A DNA stretch of 64,000 bases from Pseudomonas svalbardensis (GTDB taxonomy: Bacteria > Pseudomonadota > Gammaproteobacteria > Pseudomonadales > Pseudomonadaceae). Below, one piece after another: positions 14,302 to 22,538 of the stretch. Location: the NCBI RefSeq assembly GCF_030053115.1, contig NZ_CP125619.1:435001-499000 (forward strand), in the 5' to 3' direction. Under the pieces are notes generated by a model that ran no database searches, had not been told where the DNA came from, and saw only the letters and a program-made list of their open reading frames with translations. A program made the translations under genes and the position numbers. Each line of letters starts with the position of its first letter. Position 1 is the first letter of the stretch.

Positions 14302-14391
14302 TGTGGGAGCGAGCCTGCTCGCGATAGCGGTAGATCAGTCAGCAGAGATGTTGAATGTGAAGCCCTCATCGCGAGCAGGCTCGCTCCCACA
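14302..14391. repeat. REP pair (inverted) after gltD
   Basis: Two head-to-head copies of the Pseudomonas REP palindrome: TGTGGGAGCGAGCCTGCTC near 14302-14320 and its reverse complement ending at 14391, separated by about 40 unrelated bases. Each copy is itself an imperfect palindrome (GAGCCTGCTC), and the pair could fold into one long hairpin. It lies between gltD and hemE. The same family recurs at least six more times in this window. Confidence 0.9.
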
Positions 14392-14449
14392 TTGGTTTCA
14401 GGGTGTTACCAAGAACGGTATTCCATTGCGACAAATTGACCCGATAGAC

Positions 14450-14477
14450 AAAAGGCACGGCTCTTGCCGTGCCTTTT
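14450..14477 (+). terminator. Rho-independent terminator, gltBD
   Basis: An 11-bp hairpin, AAAGGCACGGC paired with GCCGTGCCTTT around a four-base loop, followed by TTTTGCG. It lies about 170 bases after the gltD stop and 48 bases before hemE. The A-rich 5' arm and T-rich 3' arm could let it work in both directions. Confidence 0.75.
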
Positions 14478-14524
14478 GCGTCGCGCTCTGAGAAAATGCC
14501 CGCACTTTTTTTCCGGATGCCGAC

Positions 14525-15592
14525 ATGACTGCCCTGAAGAACGACCGTTTCCTTCGCGCCCTGCTCAAGCAACCCGTAGACGTCACGCCTGTCTGGATGA
14601 TGCGTCAGGCCGGTCGCTACCTGCCGGAATACCGCGCCAGCCGTGCCAAGGCCGGCGACTTCATGAGCCTGTGCATGAACCCGGAGTTCGCTTGCGAAGT
14701 CACGATGCAGCCGCTCGACCGCTACCCACAACTGGACGCGGCGATCCTGTTCTCCGACATCCTGACCATCCCCGATGCCATGGGCCAGGGCCTGTACTTC
14801 GAAACCGGTGAAGGTCCGCGCTTCAAGAAAGTCATCAGCACCCTGGCTGACATCGAAGCTCTGCCGATTCCTGATCCGCACAAAGACCTCGGCTACGTCA
14901 TGGACGCGGTCAGCACCATCCGCCGCGAACTGAACGGCCGCGTGCCGCTGATCGGCTTCGCCGGCAGCCCATGGACCCTGGCCACCTACATGGTCGAAGG
15001 CGGCTCGTCGAAAGACTACCGCAAGACCAAAACCATGCTCTACGACAACCCGCAAGCCTTGCACCTGCTGCTGGACAAGCTCGCGCAGACGGTCACCAGC
15101 TACCTCAACGGCCAGATCATGGCCGGGGCGCAAGCGGTGCAGATCTTCGATAGTTGGGGCGGCAGCCTTTCGGCGGCGGCGTACCAGGAGTTCTCCCTGG
15201 CTTACATGCGCAAAATCGTCAGCGGCCTGATCCGTGAACACGAAGGTCGCAAAGTGCCGGTGATTCTGTTCACCAAGAACGGCGGCCTGTGGCTCGAAAG
15301 CATTGCCGACGCAGGCGCTGATGCGCTCGGCCTGGACTGGACCTGCGACATCGGCAACGCCCGTGATCGCGTCGGCAGCAAAGTCGCCCTGCAAGGCAAC
15401 ATGGACCCAACCGTGCTGTATGCCAAGCCAGAAGCCATTCGCACCGAAGTCGGCCGCATCCTCGCCAGCTACGGCAAAGGCAGCGGCCACGTGTTCAACC
15501 TCGGCCATGGCATCACGCCTGAAGTCGACCCGGAACACGCTGGCGCCTTCCTGCGCGCGGTGCATGAACTGTCGGCGCAGTATCACGAGTGA
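14525..15592 (+). CDS. hemE: Uroporphyrinogen decarboxylase HemE
   Basis: Decarboxylates uroporphyrinogen III to coproporphyrinogen III in haem synthesis, without a cofactor. The 355-aa protein has the family signature [16 protein letters not shown] near the N-terminus and the second signature [16 protein letters not shown]. Catalytic Asp and Tyr regions ([21 protein letters not shown]) are present. It stands alone between a terminator and a REP pair; I could not pick out its promoter with confidence. Confidence 0.97.
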   Translation: MTALKNDRFLRALLKQPVDVTPVWMMRQAGRYLPEYRASRAKAGDFMSLCMNPEFACEVTMQPLDRYPQLDAAILFSDILTIPDAMGQGLYFETGEGPRFKKVISTLADIEALPIPDPHKDLGYVMDAVSTIRRELNGRVPLIGFAGSPWTLATYMVEGGSSKDYRKTKTMLYDNPQALHLLLDKLAQTVTSYLNGQIMAGAQAVQIFDSWGGSLSAAAYQEFSLAYMRKIVSGLIREHEGRKVPVILFTKNGGLWLESIADAGADALGLDWTCDIGNARDRVGSKVALQGNMDPTVLYAKPEAIRTEVGRILASYGKGSGHVFNLGHGITPEVDPEHAGAFLRAVHELSAQYHE

Positions 15593-15622
15593 TGTGACGG
15601 ACTAACCAACACCCGACTTCTC

Positions 15623-15712
15623 TGTGGGAGCGAGCCTGCTCGCGAAGGCGGTCTGTCAGCCAACGTCTCTGTTGGATGTGCCGGCCTCTTCGCGAGCAGG
15701 CTCGCTCCCACA
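15623..15712. repeat. REP pair between convergent hemE and MFS gene
   Basis: Inverted pair of the same REP family: TGTGGGAGCGAGCCTGCTCG at the left, reverse complement at the right, about 45 bases apart. The pair fills most of the 141-base gap between two convergent genes and may act as a bidirectional transcription block or mRNA stabiliser. Confidence 0.9.
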
Positions 15713-15733
15713 GTTGTTTGTGGTGGAGCGAAT

Positions 15734-17008
15734 TCAGGCCTTCACATTCTCTAACGGTGGCAACTTCGCCAGTTTCAACGCCACCAGCAGCGCAATCACC
15801 AGTAACCCGCCAATGAACAGCCCGATCCCATTCCATCCACCCATGTGCCAGAACACCCCGCCCGCCGTCCCGGCGATGCTCGACCCGGCGTAATAGCTGA
15901 ACAGATAAAGCGAAGACGCTTGCCCCTTTGCCTTGATCGCACGACGCCCAATCCAGCTGCTCGCCACCGAATGGGCGCCGAAGAAGCCAAAGGTAAAGAT
16001 CAACATGCCGATGATCACCACCGGCAGCGGCGTGAACATGGTCAGGGCGAGGCCGGCGATCATCAGCAGGATGGTCGCCCAGAGCACTTTGCGCCGGCCG
16101 AGTTGGTCGGCCAGGGCTCCGATTTTCGCCGAGCTGTAGATGCCCGACAGGTACACCACTGAAAGCAGCCCGACGAACGCCTGATCCATGTGATACGGCT
16201 CGGCCAGCAAGCGATAGCCGATGTAGTTGAACAGCGTGACGAACGCACCCATCAGCACAAAGGCTTCGAGGAACAGCAGCGGTAGGCCGGCGTCGCGAAA
16301 GTGCATGGTGAAACCGTCCAGCAAGCTGCGCGGATGCAGCGAGCGCGAGCGGAAGTTGCGCGACTCGGGAAGGATCTTCCAGAACACCGCTGCGGCAATC
16401 AGCGCCAGGCCACCGATGACCAGCATCGCCGTATGCCAGCTGACGAAGTCGATCAATACTCCGACAATTAATCGTCCACACATGCCGCCGATGGCATTGC
16501 CGCCGATGTACAAGCCCATGGCCAGACCGATGTGCTGTGGATGGATCTCTTCGCTCAAGTAAGTCATGGCGACTGCTGCCAGACCGCTTAATGACAGCCC
16601 TATCAGCGCCCGCATCACCAGCACGCCGTGCCAGCTCGGCATCATTGAACTGGCAATTGTGCAGAGCGCGGCGGCGAACAGCGCGGCGACCATCACCGGT
16701 TTACGCCCGATGCGGTCGGAGATGGGGCCGGTGATCAGCAGACCAATGGCGAGCATGCCGGTGGCGACCGACAGGATCAGGCTGCTCTGGGCCGCATTGA
16801 TGGAGTACTCATGGGACAGCAGCGGCATCATCGGCTGCACGCAATAGAGCAGAGCAAAGGTCGCGAAGCCGCCGGAGAATAGTGCCAGCACCGTGCGCAT
16901 GAACATCGGCGTGCCCTTTTCGATATAGATCTCCTTTAGTTCGGCGACAACATCGTCAACCGCTGCGGGCGGAACTTCATGGGCAAGTGGAGCGACAGCA
17001 GTTTTCAC
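15734..17008 (-). CDS. MFS transporter (YnfM-like)
   Basis: Twelve-helix major facilitator superfamily protein of about 424 aa with a 40-residue cytoplasmic N-terminus. The loop 2-3 motif GPISDRIGRKPVMV and its counterpart GALADQLGRRKVLW between the halves are clear. The substrate cannot be read from sequence. I prefer the GTG start at 17008 because GAGGT lies five bases upstream of it; an in-frame ATG at 17053 would add 15 residues. It is divergent from a LysR gene, which probably controls it. Confidence 0.85.
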   Translation of the reverse strand: MKTAVAPLAHEVPPAAVDDVVAELKEIYIEKGTPMFMRTVLALFSGGFATFALLYCVQPMMPLLSHEYSINAAQSSLILSVATGMLAIGLLITGPISDRIGRKPVMVAALFAAALCTIASSMMPSWHGVLVMRALIGLSLSGLAAVAMTYLSEEIHPQHIGLAMGLYIGGNAIGGMCGRLIVGVLIDFVSWHTAMLVIGGLALIAAAVFWKILPESRNFRSRSLHPRSLLDGFTMHFRDAGLPLLFLEAFVLMGAFVTLFNYIGYRLLAEPYHMDQAFVGLLSVVYLSGIYSSAKIGALADQLGRRKVLWATILLMIAGLALTMFTPLPVVIIGMLIFTFGFFGAHSVASSWIGRRAIKAKGQASSLYLFSYYAGSSIAGTAGGVFWHMGGWNGIGLFIGGLLVIALLVALKLAKLPPLENVKA

Positions 17009-17126
17009 TTCGGACCTCGGAGGACGCAGCCGGTCAGGCAATGAAAAAAGCATATAGCTGCCTAATGATTCAATCCAATATATTGTTCGACCTGTTTGAT
17101 AGGTTTAACGACCTAATGGAGTTTTC
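17009..17126. promoter_or_regulatory. Divergent MFS/LysR control region
   Basis: A 118-base intergenic region between divergent transporter and regulator genes. It holds two interleaved palindromes: TAGGT-N6-ACCTA at 17100-17115 and ACCT-N7-AGGT just before it (about 17090-17104). Both are centred upstream of the lysR start and are good candidates for the LysR-family binding site. A TATATG near 17052-17057 on the minus strand could be the transporter -10 box. These assignments are inferences from symmetry and position. Confidence 0.5.
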
Positions 17127-18029
17127 ATGGAATTGCGTCACCTGCGCTACTTCATTGCTGTTGCCGAAGAACTGCACTTCGGCCGCGCTGCCCAGGTACT
17201 GGGCATCTCGCAACCGCCGCTGAGTCAGCAGATTCAGGCGCTGGAGCAGGAGGTGGGCGCGCGATTGTTCGAGCGCACCAATCGTCGGGTCGAGCTCAGT
17301 GAAGCCGGCCGGCTGTTTCTGGAAGAGGCGCGGCTGGTGTTGGCGCAGGTCGACAAGGCGACGGATGTTGCACGGCGGGCGCAGTTGGGTGAGCTGGGTG
17401 AACTAAAGATTGGCTTCACCTCCTCAGCTCCCTTCAACTCGACCATCCCTCAGGCGATTTTTTCGTTTCGCCAACGATTCCCGGCGGTGCACCTGAACCT
17501 GCGGGAGATGAGCAGCACCCAGGTCGCGGATGCGTTGGTGGATGAGTCGATTGAAGTCGGGATCATGCGGCCGCTTGGGTTGCCGGACTCGCTCAGCGTG
17601 GTGGAGCTGATGCGTGAGCCGCTGGTGGCGGTGCTCAGTTCGAAGCATCCGTTAGTGACCGATAGTGAGGAAGGCTTGTTTCTGTCAGCTCTGGCCCTCG
17701 AACCCTTCGTATTTTTCCCACGCAGTTATGGCAGTGGTCTGTATGCACAATTGCTCAGCCTGGCCCGGGATGCCGGTTTCAGTCCGCACTTCGCGCAAGA
17801 GGCTGGCGAGGCGATGACGATTATCGGGTTGGTGGCGGCGGGGCTGGGTGTATCCGTGCTGCCGGCGTCTTATCAGCGGATGCGCATCGAAGGGGTGGTC
17901 TATCGGCCGCTGCTCGATCCAGAGGCGGTGTCGGCGGTCTGGCTGGTGCAGCGCAAGGATCAGAAGTCGCCGATGGCCAAGGCGTTTGTGGAGTTGTTGA
18001 CGCGTAAGGTTGAGCCGCTGAAGGCGTGA
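17127..18029 (+). CDS. LysR-family transcriptional regulator
   Basis: A 300-aa LysR-type regulator. The N-terminal winged helix-turn-helix reads MELRHLRYFIAVAEELHFGRAAQVLGISQPPLSQQI, given here as positions 1-36 in parts: RAAQVLGISQ then PPLSQQIQALE. A linker helix and a periplasmic-binding-protein-like effector domain (about 90-295) follow. Its inducer is unknown. Its placement back to back with the MFS gene suggests that it regulates the transporter and itself. A strong REP inverted repeat follows the stop. Confidence 0.92.
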   Translation: MELRHLRYFIAVAEELHFGRAAQVLGISQPPLSQQIQALEQEVGARLFERTNRRVELSEAGRLFLEEARLVLAQVDKATDVARRAQLGELGELKIGFTSSAPFNSTIPQAIFSFRQRFPAVHLNLREMSSTQVADALVDESIEVGIMRPLGLPDSLSVVELMREPLVAVLSSKHPLVTDSEEGLFLSALALEPFVFFPRSYGSGLYAQLLSLARDAGFSPHFAQEAGEAMTIIGLVAAGLGVSVLPASYQRMRIEGVVYRPLLDPEAVSAVWLVQRKDQKSPMAKAFVELLTRKVEPLKA

Positions 18030-18036
18030 CTGCTTC

Positions 18037-18142
18037 GCAGTCAATCGCGAGCAGGCTCGCTCCCACAGTGGATGGGAGGTGGAACAAAAATCGGTTCACA
18101 CCGCAAATCCCTGTGGGAGCGAGCCTGCTCGCGATTGACTGC
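18037..18142. repeat. REP pair with perfect 31-base arms
   Basis: Two REP copies facing each other in the opposite orientation from the neighbouring pairs: positions 18037-18067 are the exact reverse complement of 18112-18142, over all 31 bases. The 44-base spacer is unrelated. The identity extends beyond the common REP core into GCAGTCAAT/ATTGACTGC, so the two copies share flanks as well. The pair begins eight bases after the lysR stop. Confidence 0.9.
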
Positions 18143-18366
18143 GGGTTCACCAAAAAAGGTGCAGTTGCCTATGCCATAGCGGACGCTTCGCTGAAGGATG
18201 TAGGACATTTCCGAACTACCTTGAACGGGCCACAGCGCCTTGCGGCATTGCCTACAACTACTCCAGAATCCGCCGGCTTGTGCGATTTGGGGGCCATCGG
18301 TAACTTCGTTCGCATCACTGATTTCCAGTGATCGGGTTTAGTAGCCCGGTTTTCCTTCCCAAACGA
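18143..18366 (+). other. Gene-free region with small hairpins, upstream of the DUF6124 leader
   Basis: No credible gene. A perfect hairpin TCACTG-ATTTC-CAGTGA lies at 18315-18331, enclosed on its left by TGCGA/TCGCA pairing (about 18273-18314) and followed by CGGG/CCCG (18333-18348). The sequence TTTAGTAGC and later CCTTCCCAA recur in the DUF6124 leader just downstream, so this may be a decayed or partial second copy of that leader. The evidence is the shared words only. Confidence 0.35.
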
Positions 18367-18408
18367 ATGCACAAGCGTCGTTCAGTCAGGCATACACCTG
18401 CATTTGAT

Positions 18409-18542
18409 GGTAGCTGTGCGCATGGCGCCCTTGGGTGCGCCGGATTTGGGTCGGTGTCCGGTCTACTAACTTGCGCACAGCTGCCACCCTTCCGTTTAGT
18501 AGCGAGACAGGTTGCGGCACTACTGACAGGAAGACCTTCCCA
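18409..18542 (+). ncRNA. Candidate structured 5' leader RNA of the DUF6124 gene
   Basis: A closing stem of 14 base pairs (one G-U) joins 18409-18422 to 18472-18485. Inside it are a hairpin GGCGC/GCGCC (18424-18428 with 18437-18441) and an alternative pairing CCGGA/TCCGG (18440-18444 with 18457-18461) that uses two of the same bases, so the two cannot form fully together. Downstream, TAGTAG pairs with CTACTG, and the Shine-Dalgarno AGGAAG (18528-18533) overlaps a small hairpin GGAA/TTCC (18529-18532 with 18537-18540) just before the ATG. This arrangement fits a cis-acting control element. The fold is read by eye. Confidence 0.5.
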
Positions 18543-18833
18543 ATGTTCAAGCCAACTCCGAACCCGCCGAATTCCGATCCGGTCACTCCATCCGAATCAA
18601 CAGATTCCGAAACACGCCAACCAAGCAAAATCTTCCTCATCGCCCCCGATATCGACAACCAAACTTTGCTGGAATACGCCTGTGAATCCCTGGCATCAGC
18701 GAACGTCATGGCGAGTGATTTCGCGAGGTATCTGGAAGGATCGCAGTGCAACACACTGCTGGGGATTCAACAGTCGATCATGCTGGGAGAATTGGCGGTG
18801 AACCGGGTGCTGGATAACCTCGATCCACCCTAG
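18543..18833 (+). CDS. DUF6124 family protein (formerly DUF3077-like)
   Basis: A 96-aa protein of a family common in Pseudomonas of the fluorescens group, function unknown. The N-terminus is Pro/Ser/Thr-rich and probably disordered. The conserved part runs from about residue 33 (KIFLIAPDIDNQTLLEYACESL) through ASDFARYLEG and ends in LGELAVNRVLDNLDPP. No signal peptide or membrane segment is seen. I chose the ATG at 18543, preceded by AGGAAG at nine bases; longer in-frame starts would translate the structured leader. It is convergent with the APE operon. Confidence 0.8.
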   Translation: MFKPTPNPPNSDPVTPSESTDSETRQPSKIFLIAPDIDNQTLLEYACESLASANVMASDFARYLEGSQCNTLLGIQQSIMLGELAVNRVLDNLDPP

Positions 18834-18847
18834 TGGATACCTTGAAC

Positions 18848-18927
18848 ATCAAAAGATCGCAGCCACGGTGTTCCTACAGTGGAATGTGTACACCTGTAGG
18901 AGCTGCCGAAGGCTGCGATCTTTTGAT
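18848..18927. terminator. Inverted repeat between convergent DUF6124 gene and APE operon
   Basis: Perfect 17-base arms: ATCAAAAGATCGCAGCC (18848-18864) and GGCTGCGATCTTTTGAT (18911-18927). The spacer holds CCTACAGT and CTGTAGGAG, which pair with each other and extend the hairpin. Arms are AT-rich outside and GC-rich inside, which suits a bidirectional terminator for two convergent units. The CTGTAGGAGCTGCCGAAGG part also resembles another Pseudomonas REP family. Confidence 0.7.
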
Positions 18928-18932
18928 CTTGC

Positions 18933-20159
18933 TTACGACCAGCGCTTAAAAATCAGCGACGTATTAACCCCGCCAAACGCAAAGTTGTTGTTCATCACGT
19001 ACTGGTTGCTCATCTGGCGGAATTCGCCGCGCAGGTAATCGAGTTTGCCGCAGTGCGGGTCGACGTCGTCGAGGTTGAGGGTGTGGACGTACAGGTCGCG
19101 GTTCATCATTTCGATGCTGAACCAGGATTCCAGCGCACCGCAGGCTCCGAGGGTGTGACCGAGGAAACTCTTTTGCGAGCTGATCGGCATGTGCTCGCCG
19201 AACAACGCGCTCGTTGCCAGTGTTTCGGCAATGTCGCCCTGTTCAGTGGCCGTGCCGTGACCATTCACGTAGCCGATGTCAGAAGGCTGTAACCCGGCGT
19301 CTTCCAGGGCCAGTTCCATGGCCCTGCGCATGGTGACCTGCTCTGGGCGGGTGGCGTGCTGGCCGTCGGCGTTGCTGCCGAAACCGACGAGTTCGGCGTG
19401 GATGTGCGCACCGCGAGCCAATGCGTGTTCGAGTTCTTCGAGCACCAGCATGCCGCTGCCTTCACCGATCACCAGGCCATCGCGGCCGCTGTCGTACGGG
19501 CGTGGGGAAGTCTGCGGCGCATCGTTTTTCAGGCTGGTGGCGTAGAGCGCATCGAAGACCATCGCTTCGGTGGGGCACAGTTCTTCGGCACCGCCGGCGA
19601 GCATCAATGGCAGGCGACCAAACTTGACCGACTCGTAGGCGTAACCGATGCCCTGACTGCCGCTGGTGCAAGCGCTGGAGGTCGGGATCAGCCGGCCGGT
19701 GAGGCCGAAGAAGATGCTGATATTCGCCGCCGTTGTGTGCGGCATCATGCGCACATAGGAGTTGGCGTTCAGGCCCTCGGCCACCGAGTTGAGCAGCATG
19801 TTGCCGAACGCCTTGATCTCGTCGGTGCTGCCGGTGGATGAGCCGCAGGAGACGCCCATGCGCCCGTCTTTGATCGAGGGGTCACCCAACAGACCGGCAT
19901 CGGCCAATGCCTGTTCTGCCGCGCCGACCGCCAGGCGCGAGACCCGGCCCATGCTGCGCAATTGTTTGCGGGTCCAGTGGCTCGGCACTTTGAAGTCATC
20001 GATCGGCCCCGCCAGGCGCGTGTTGAGTTCGGTGAAGCGATCCCACTCGTCCATCCGGCGGATGCCGCTGCGGTTGGCCGCGAAGTTGCCGGCGATGGTA
20101 TCCCAATCGCTGCCCAGTGAGGTGATGCCGGCCATGCCGGTGACGACGACGCGCTTCAT
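18933..20159 (-). CDS. APE beta-ketoacyl-ACP synthase (ApeO-like)
   Basis: FabF-type ketosynthase, 408 aa, last gene of the APE operon. The catalytic Cys lies in SSACTSGSQGIGYAYE and the two His in VNGHGTATEQGD and KSFLGHTLGACGALE, so the enzyme should be active. In studied APE systems such an enzyme condenses malonyl-ACP with the growing aryl polyene, working with a chain-length factor. I start it at the ATG that overlaps the ketoreductase stop (TGATG); a GTG two codons upstream is also in frame. Confidence 0.92.
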   Translation of the reverse strand: MKRVVVTGMAGITSLGSDWDTIAGNFAANRSGIRRMDEWDRFTELNTRLAGPIDDFKVPSHWTRKQLRSMGRVSRLAVGAAEQALADAGLLGDPSIKDGRMGVSCGSSTGSTDEIKAFGNMLLNSVAEGLNANSYVRMMPHTTAANISIFFGLTGRLIPTSSACTSGSQGIGYAYESVKFGRLPLMLAGGAEELCPTEAMVFDALYATSLKNDAPQTSPRPYDSGRDGLVIGEGSGMLVLEELEHALARGAHIHAELVGFGSNADGQHATRPEQVTMRRAMELALEDAGLQPSDIGYVNGHGTATEQGDIAETLATSALFGEHMPISSQKSFLGHTLGACGALESWFSIEMMNRDLYVHTLNLDDVDPHCGKLDYLRGEFRQMSNQYVMNNNFAFGGVNTSLIFKRWS

Positions 20160-20887
20160 CAACACAGGCCTCCGTTAACGGCCAGAACCTGCCGGGTGAT
20201 GTACGACGCTTCCGCCGATATCAGGAAATTCACCGCGCTGGCCACCTCTTCCGGGGTGCCCATGCGTTGTGCGGGGATCATTTTCATCATTTCTTCCACC
20301 GGCACGTTTTCATCGAGCATTGCGGTGTCGATCAAGCCGGGTGCGACACAGTTAACAGTAATTTTGCGCTTGCCCAACTCGATCGCCAACGCCTTCGCCG
20401 CGCCGATCAAACCGGCCTTGGAGGCGCTGTAGTTGACCTGTCCACGGTTGCCGATCAACCCGGAAACCGAGGTGATGCAAACAATCCGCCCGGCCGCGCG
20501 ACGACGAATCATCGGCATCATCACCGGGTGCAGCACGTTGTAGAAACCGTCGAGGTTGGTGCGCATCACCACATCCCAATCATCCTCGCTCAGGGCTGGA
20601 AAAGCACCGTCGCGTGTCAGGCCGGCGTTCAGCACCACACCGTAATAGGCGCCATGGGTTTCCACGTCGGCTTCGAGAATGGCTTTGCAGTTGGCGCGAT
20701 CGGACACGTCGAATTGCAGAATGCGCACATTGCGCCCCAAGGCTTCGATTTCGGCCTTCACGGCTTCAGCGTCCGCCAGGCCGCTGCGGCAATGCAGCAC
20801 GATGTCATGCCCGGCCTGAGCCAGACGCAAAGCGATAGCGCGGCCGATGCCACGGCTGGAACCGGTGATCAGTACGGATTCAGTCAT
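20159..20887 (-). CDS. APE 3-oxoacyl-ACP reductase (FabG-like)
   Basis: Short-chain dehydrogenase of 242 aa that should reduce the 3-keto group after each condensation, using NADPH. It has the cofactor loop TGSSRGIGRAIA, the NAG motif in VVLNAGLT, the catalytic Ser in TSVSG and YSASK for Tyr and Lys. Start and stop overlap the neighbouring dehydratase and ketosynthase genes. It corresponds to the ketoreductase (ApeQ) of characterised APE clusters. Confidence 0.93.
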   Translation of the reverse strand: MTESVLITGSSRGIGRAIALRLAQAGHDIVLHCRSGLADAEAVKAEIEALGRNVRILQFDVSDRANCKAILEADVETHGAYYGVVLNAGLTRDGAFPALSEDDWDVVMRTNLDGFYNVLHPVMMPMIRRRAAGRIVCITSVSGLIGNRGQVNYSASKAGLIGAAKALAIELGKRKITVNCVAPGLIDTAMLDENVPVEEMMKMIPAQRMGTPEEVASAVNFLISAEASYITRQVLAVNGGLC

Positions 20888-21345
20888 GGCTGGGTTCCTT
20901 GGGTTTCATGAAGGTATTGAGCGGCCTGAGGCGGACGGAACACGTTCAGACGAGCGGTGGCGTGAATGCCGGGGGCGGTGATGTGGCATTCGAACACGCC
21001 CATGCCGTTGTCGTCTTCCAGCGAGCGGATGCCGTGGATGGTCAGCTCGGTGCCGGCGGGAAAGTGCTCGACGTTGCATTCGAATTTGCGGGTGCCGAGC
21101 AGAAACCCCAGCTCCACCGCATCGCCACGCTGACGGGCATGGCAACCGGCGTAGGCGGCGACGCTCTGGGCCATCAGTTCGATGCCGACCCAGGCTGGCA
21201 GGCTGCCGTCCGGGCGGTTGAACAGGCCATCGGGTTTGACCGTGAGACGGGTGTGAATCTGCTCGTCATCGAACGACAGGATCTGTTCGATGAAGATCAT
21301 GTCGCCAGCGTGCGGCAGCAGTTCGGCGATCGGCCAGTCAATCAT
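20884..21345 (-). CDS. APE 3-hydroxyacyl-ACP dehydratase (ApeP-like hotdog)
   Basis: A 153-aa hotdog-fold protein starting MIDWPIAELLPHAGDMIFIEQ. The LLPHAGDMIFI stretch is typical of ApeP/FabZ-like dehydratases, which in studied APE systems pair with a second hotdog protein. That second partner is present here as the C-terminal domain of the ligase at 32921-34603. The stop and start overlap both neighbours by ATGA. Confidence 0.88.
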   Translation of the reverse strand: MIDWPIAELLPHAGDMIFIEQILSFDDEQIHTRLTVKPDGLFNRPDGSLPAWVGIELMAQSVAAYAGCHARQRGDAVELGFLLGTRKFECNVEHFPAGTELTIHGIRSLEDDNGMGVFECHITAPGIHATARLNVFRPPQAAQYLHETQGTQP

Positions 21346-22538
21346 GGGGCGTCTCCGATAATCAGGCTGACGTTGTTACCACCGAAGGCAAAGGAATTGC
21401 TCATCAGATAGCGAGGTGCAATGGACGTCAGGCGATCAGCCGGGGTCACCCAATTCAGGGCTGGCAATTCGGGATCCGGTTGGCCGTCCCAGACGTGAGG
21501 CGGCAGGGCGTGCTCGCGGTTGCCTGCACTCAGGCTCAACCAGCAGAACGCCGCTTCCAGTGCGCCGGCAGCGCCGAGGGTGTGGCCGGTCATGGGTTTG
21601 GTCGACGAACACGGCACGCCCGCCGGGAACAACGTCGCCACCGCCAGGCTTTCCATGGCGTCGTTGTGTTGGGTGGCGGTGCCGTGCAGGTTCAGGTAAT
21701 CGATCTGTTGCGGTTGCAGTTGTGCTTGGCTCAAGGCTTTGCGCATCGCTTGCAGGGCGCCACGGCCGGTCGGTTCCGGCGCAGAAATGTGATGTGCATC
21801 GGAGCTGGCGCCACTGCCGAGCAGGGCAATCGGCTGGCTGTCGCCGACATTTTTGCTCATCAAAAACAGCACCGCCGCTTCGCCAATGTTGATGCCGTTA
21901 CGGTTCACCGAAAACGGGTTGCAGCGTTGTTCAGACACCGCTTCCAGCGCCGAGAACCCATTGAGGGTCAACTTGCACAGGCTGTCGACACCGCCACACA
22001 GCACCGCGTCGCACACGCCCAGGTCCAGCAGTCGCTGAGCACTCATCAGCGCTCGGGCGCTGGAAGTGCAGGCCGTGGAGATCACATAGGCCGGGCCGCT
22101 CAGTTGCAGCCAGTCGGCGAGGAAGTTCGCCGGAGCGCCGAGTTCCTGTTGCTGGTAGTCGTAATCGGCCGGGAACTGATGCTCGCGGATGTAATGGGCC
22201 AGGCCACTGCTGGCTTCGTCGATGCCCGAGGTGCTGGTGCCCAGAACGATACCAATGCGGTCGCGGCCGTAGGTCTGGATCGCCTGGTCGATGTCTTCGC
22301 GAATTTGCAGCGCTGCTTCCAGCAGCAATTGATTATTGCGGGTGCCTTGCGGCGCAAGCTCAGCCGGGATCGGCGCCAGTTCGCCGTGGACCGCGGCCAC
22401 GGGCAACGACCGTTCCGCCACCCAGCCGGCCTCATAGCGCATGCCCGAACAGTCACCGGCAAACAGGTTGCGGGTGACTTCGGACTTGTCACGGCCCAGG
22501 GCGCAGATCACCCCGAGGGCATTCAGGTAGGCCGTCAT
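21342..22538 (-). CDS. APE second beta-ketoacyl-ACP synthase
   Basis: A 398-aa ketosynthase with a full catalytic set: Cys in STACTSSARALMSAQ, His in LHGTATQHND and His in MTGHTLGAAGALEAAF. It is distinct from the synthase at 18933-20159 and may be the ApeR-type enzyme, or may start the chain from the activated aryl group. The ATGA overlap with the DUF3261 gene upstream and the dehydratase downstream shows operon membership. Confidence 0.9.
   Translation of the reverse strand: MTAYLNALGVICALGRDKSEVTRNLFAGDCSGMRYEAGWVAERSLPVAAVHGELAPIPAELAPQGTRNNQLLLEAALQIREDIDQAIQTYGRDRIGIVLGTSTSGIDEASSGLAHYIREHQFPADYDYQQQELGAPANFLADWLQLSGPAYVISTACTSSARALMSAQRLLDLGVCDAVLCGGVDSLCKLTLNGFSALEAVSEQRCNPFSVNRNGINIGEAAVLFLMSKNVGDSQPIALLGSGASSDAHHISAPEPTGRGALQAMRKALSQAQLQPQQIDYLNLHGTATQHNDAMESLAVATLFPAGVPCSSTKPMTGHTLGAAGALEAAFCWLSLSAGNREHALPPHVWDGQPDPELPALNWVTPADRLTSIAPRYLMSNSFAFGGNNVSLIIGDAP

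Noticed and set aside
14302..14391. REP repeats read as a CRISPR array
   Set aside because: The copies are inverted pairs scattered through the window and flanked by unrelated bases, not direct repeats with regular spacers; no cas gene is present.
16987..17223. Small plus-strand frame across the divergent promoter region
   Set aside because: It starts inside the transporter leader and enters the lysR frame region out of frame; no ribosome site or homology.
18328..18801. Frame with MHKRRSVRHTPAFDGS-like start through the DUF6124 leader
   Set aside because: It overlaps the DUF6124 gene in another frame and translates the structured leader. The same words recur in Pseudomonas because the leader recurs, as I recall, rather than because it codes.
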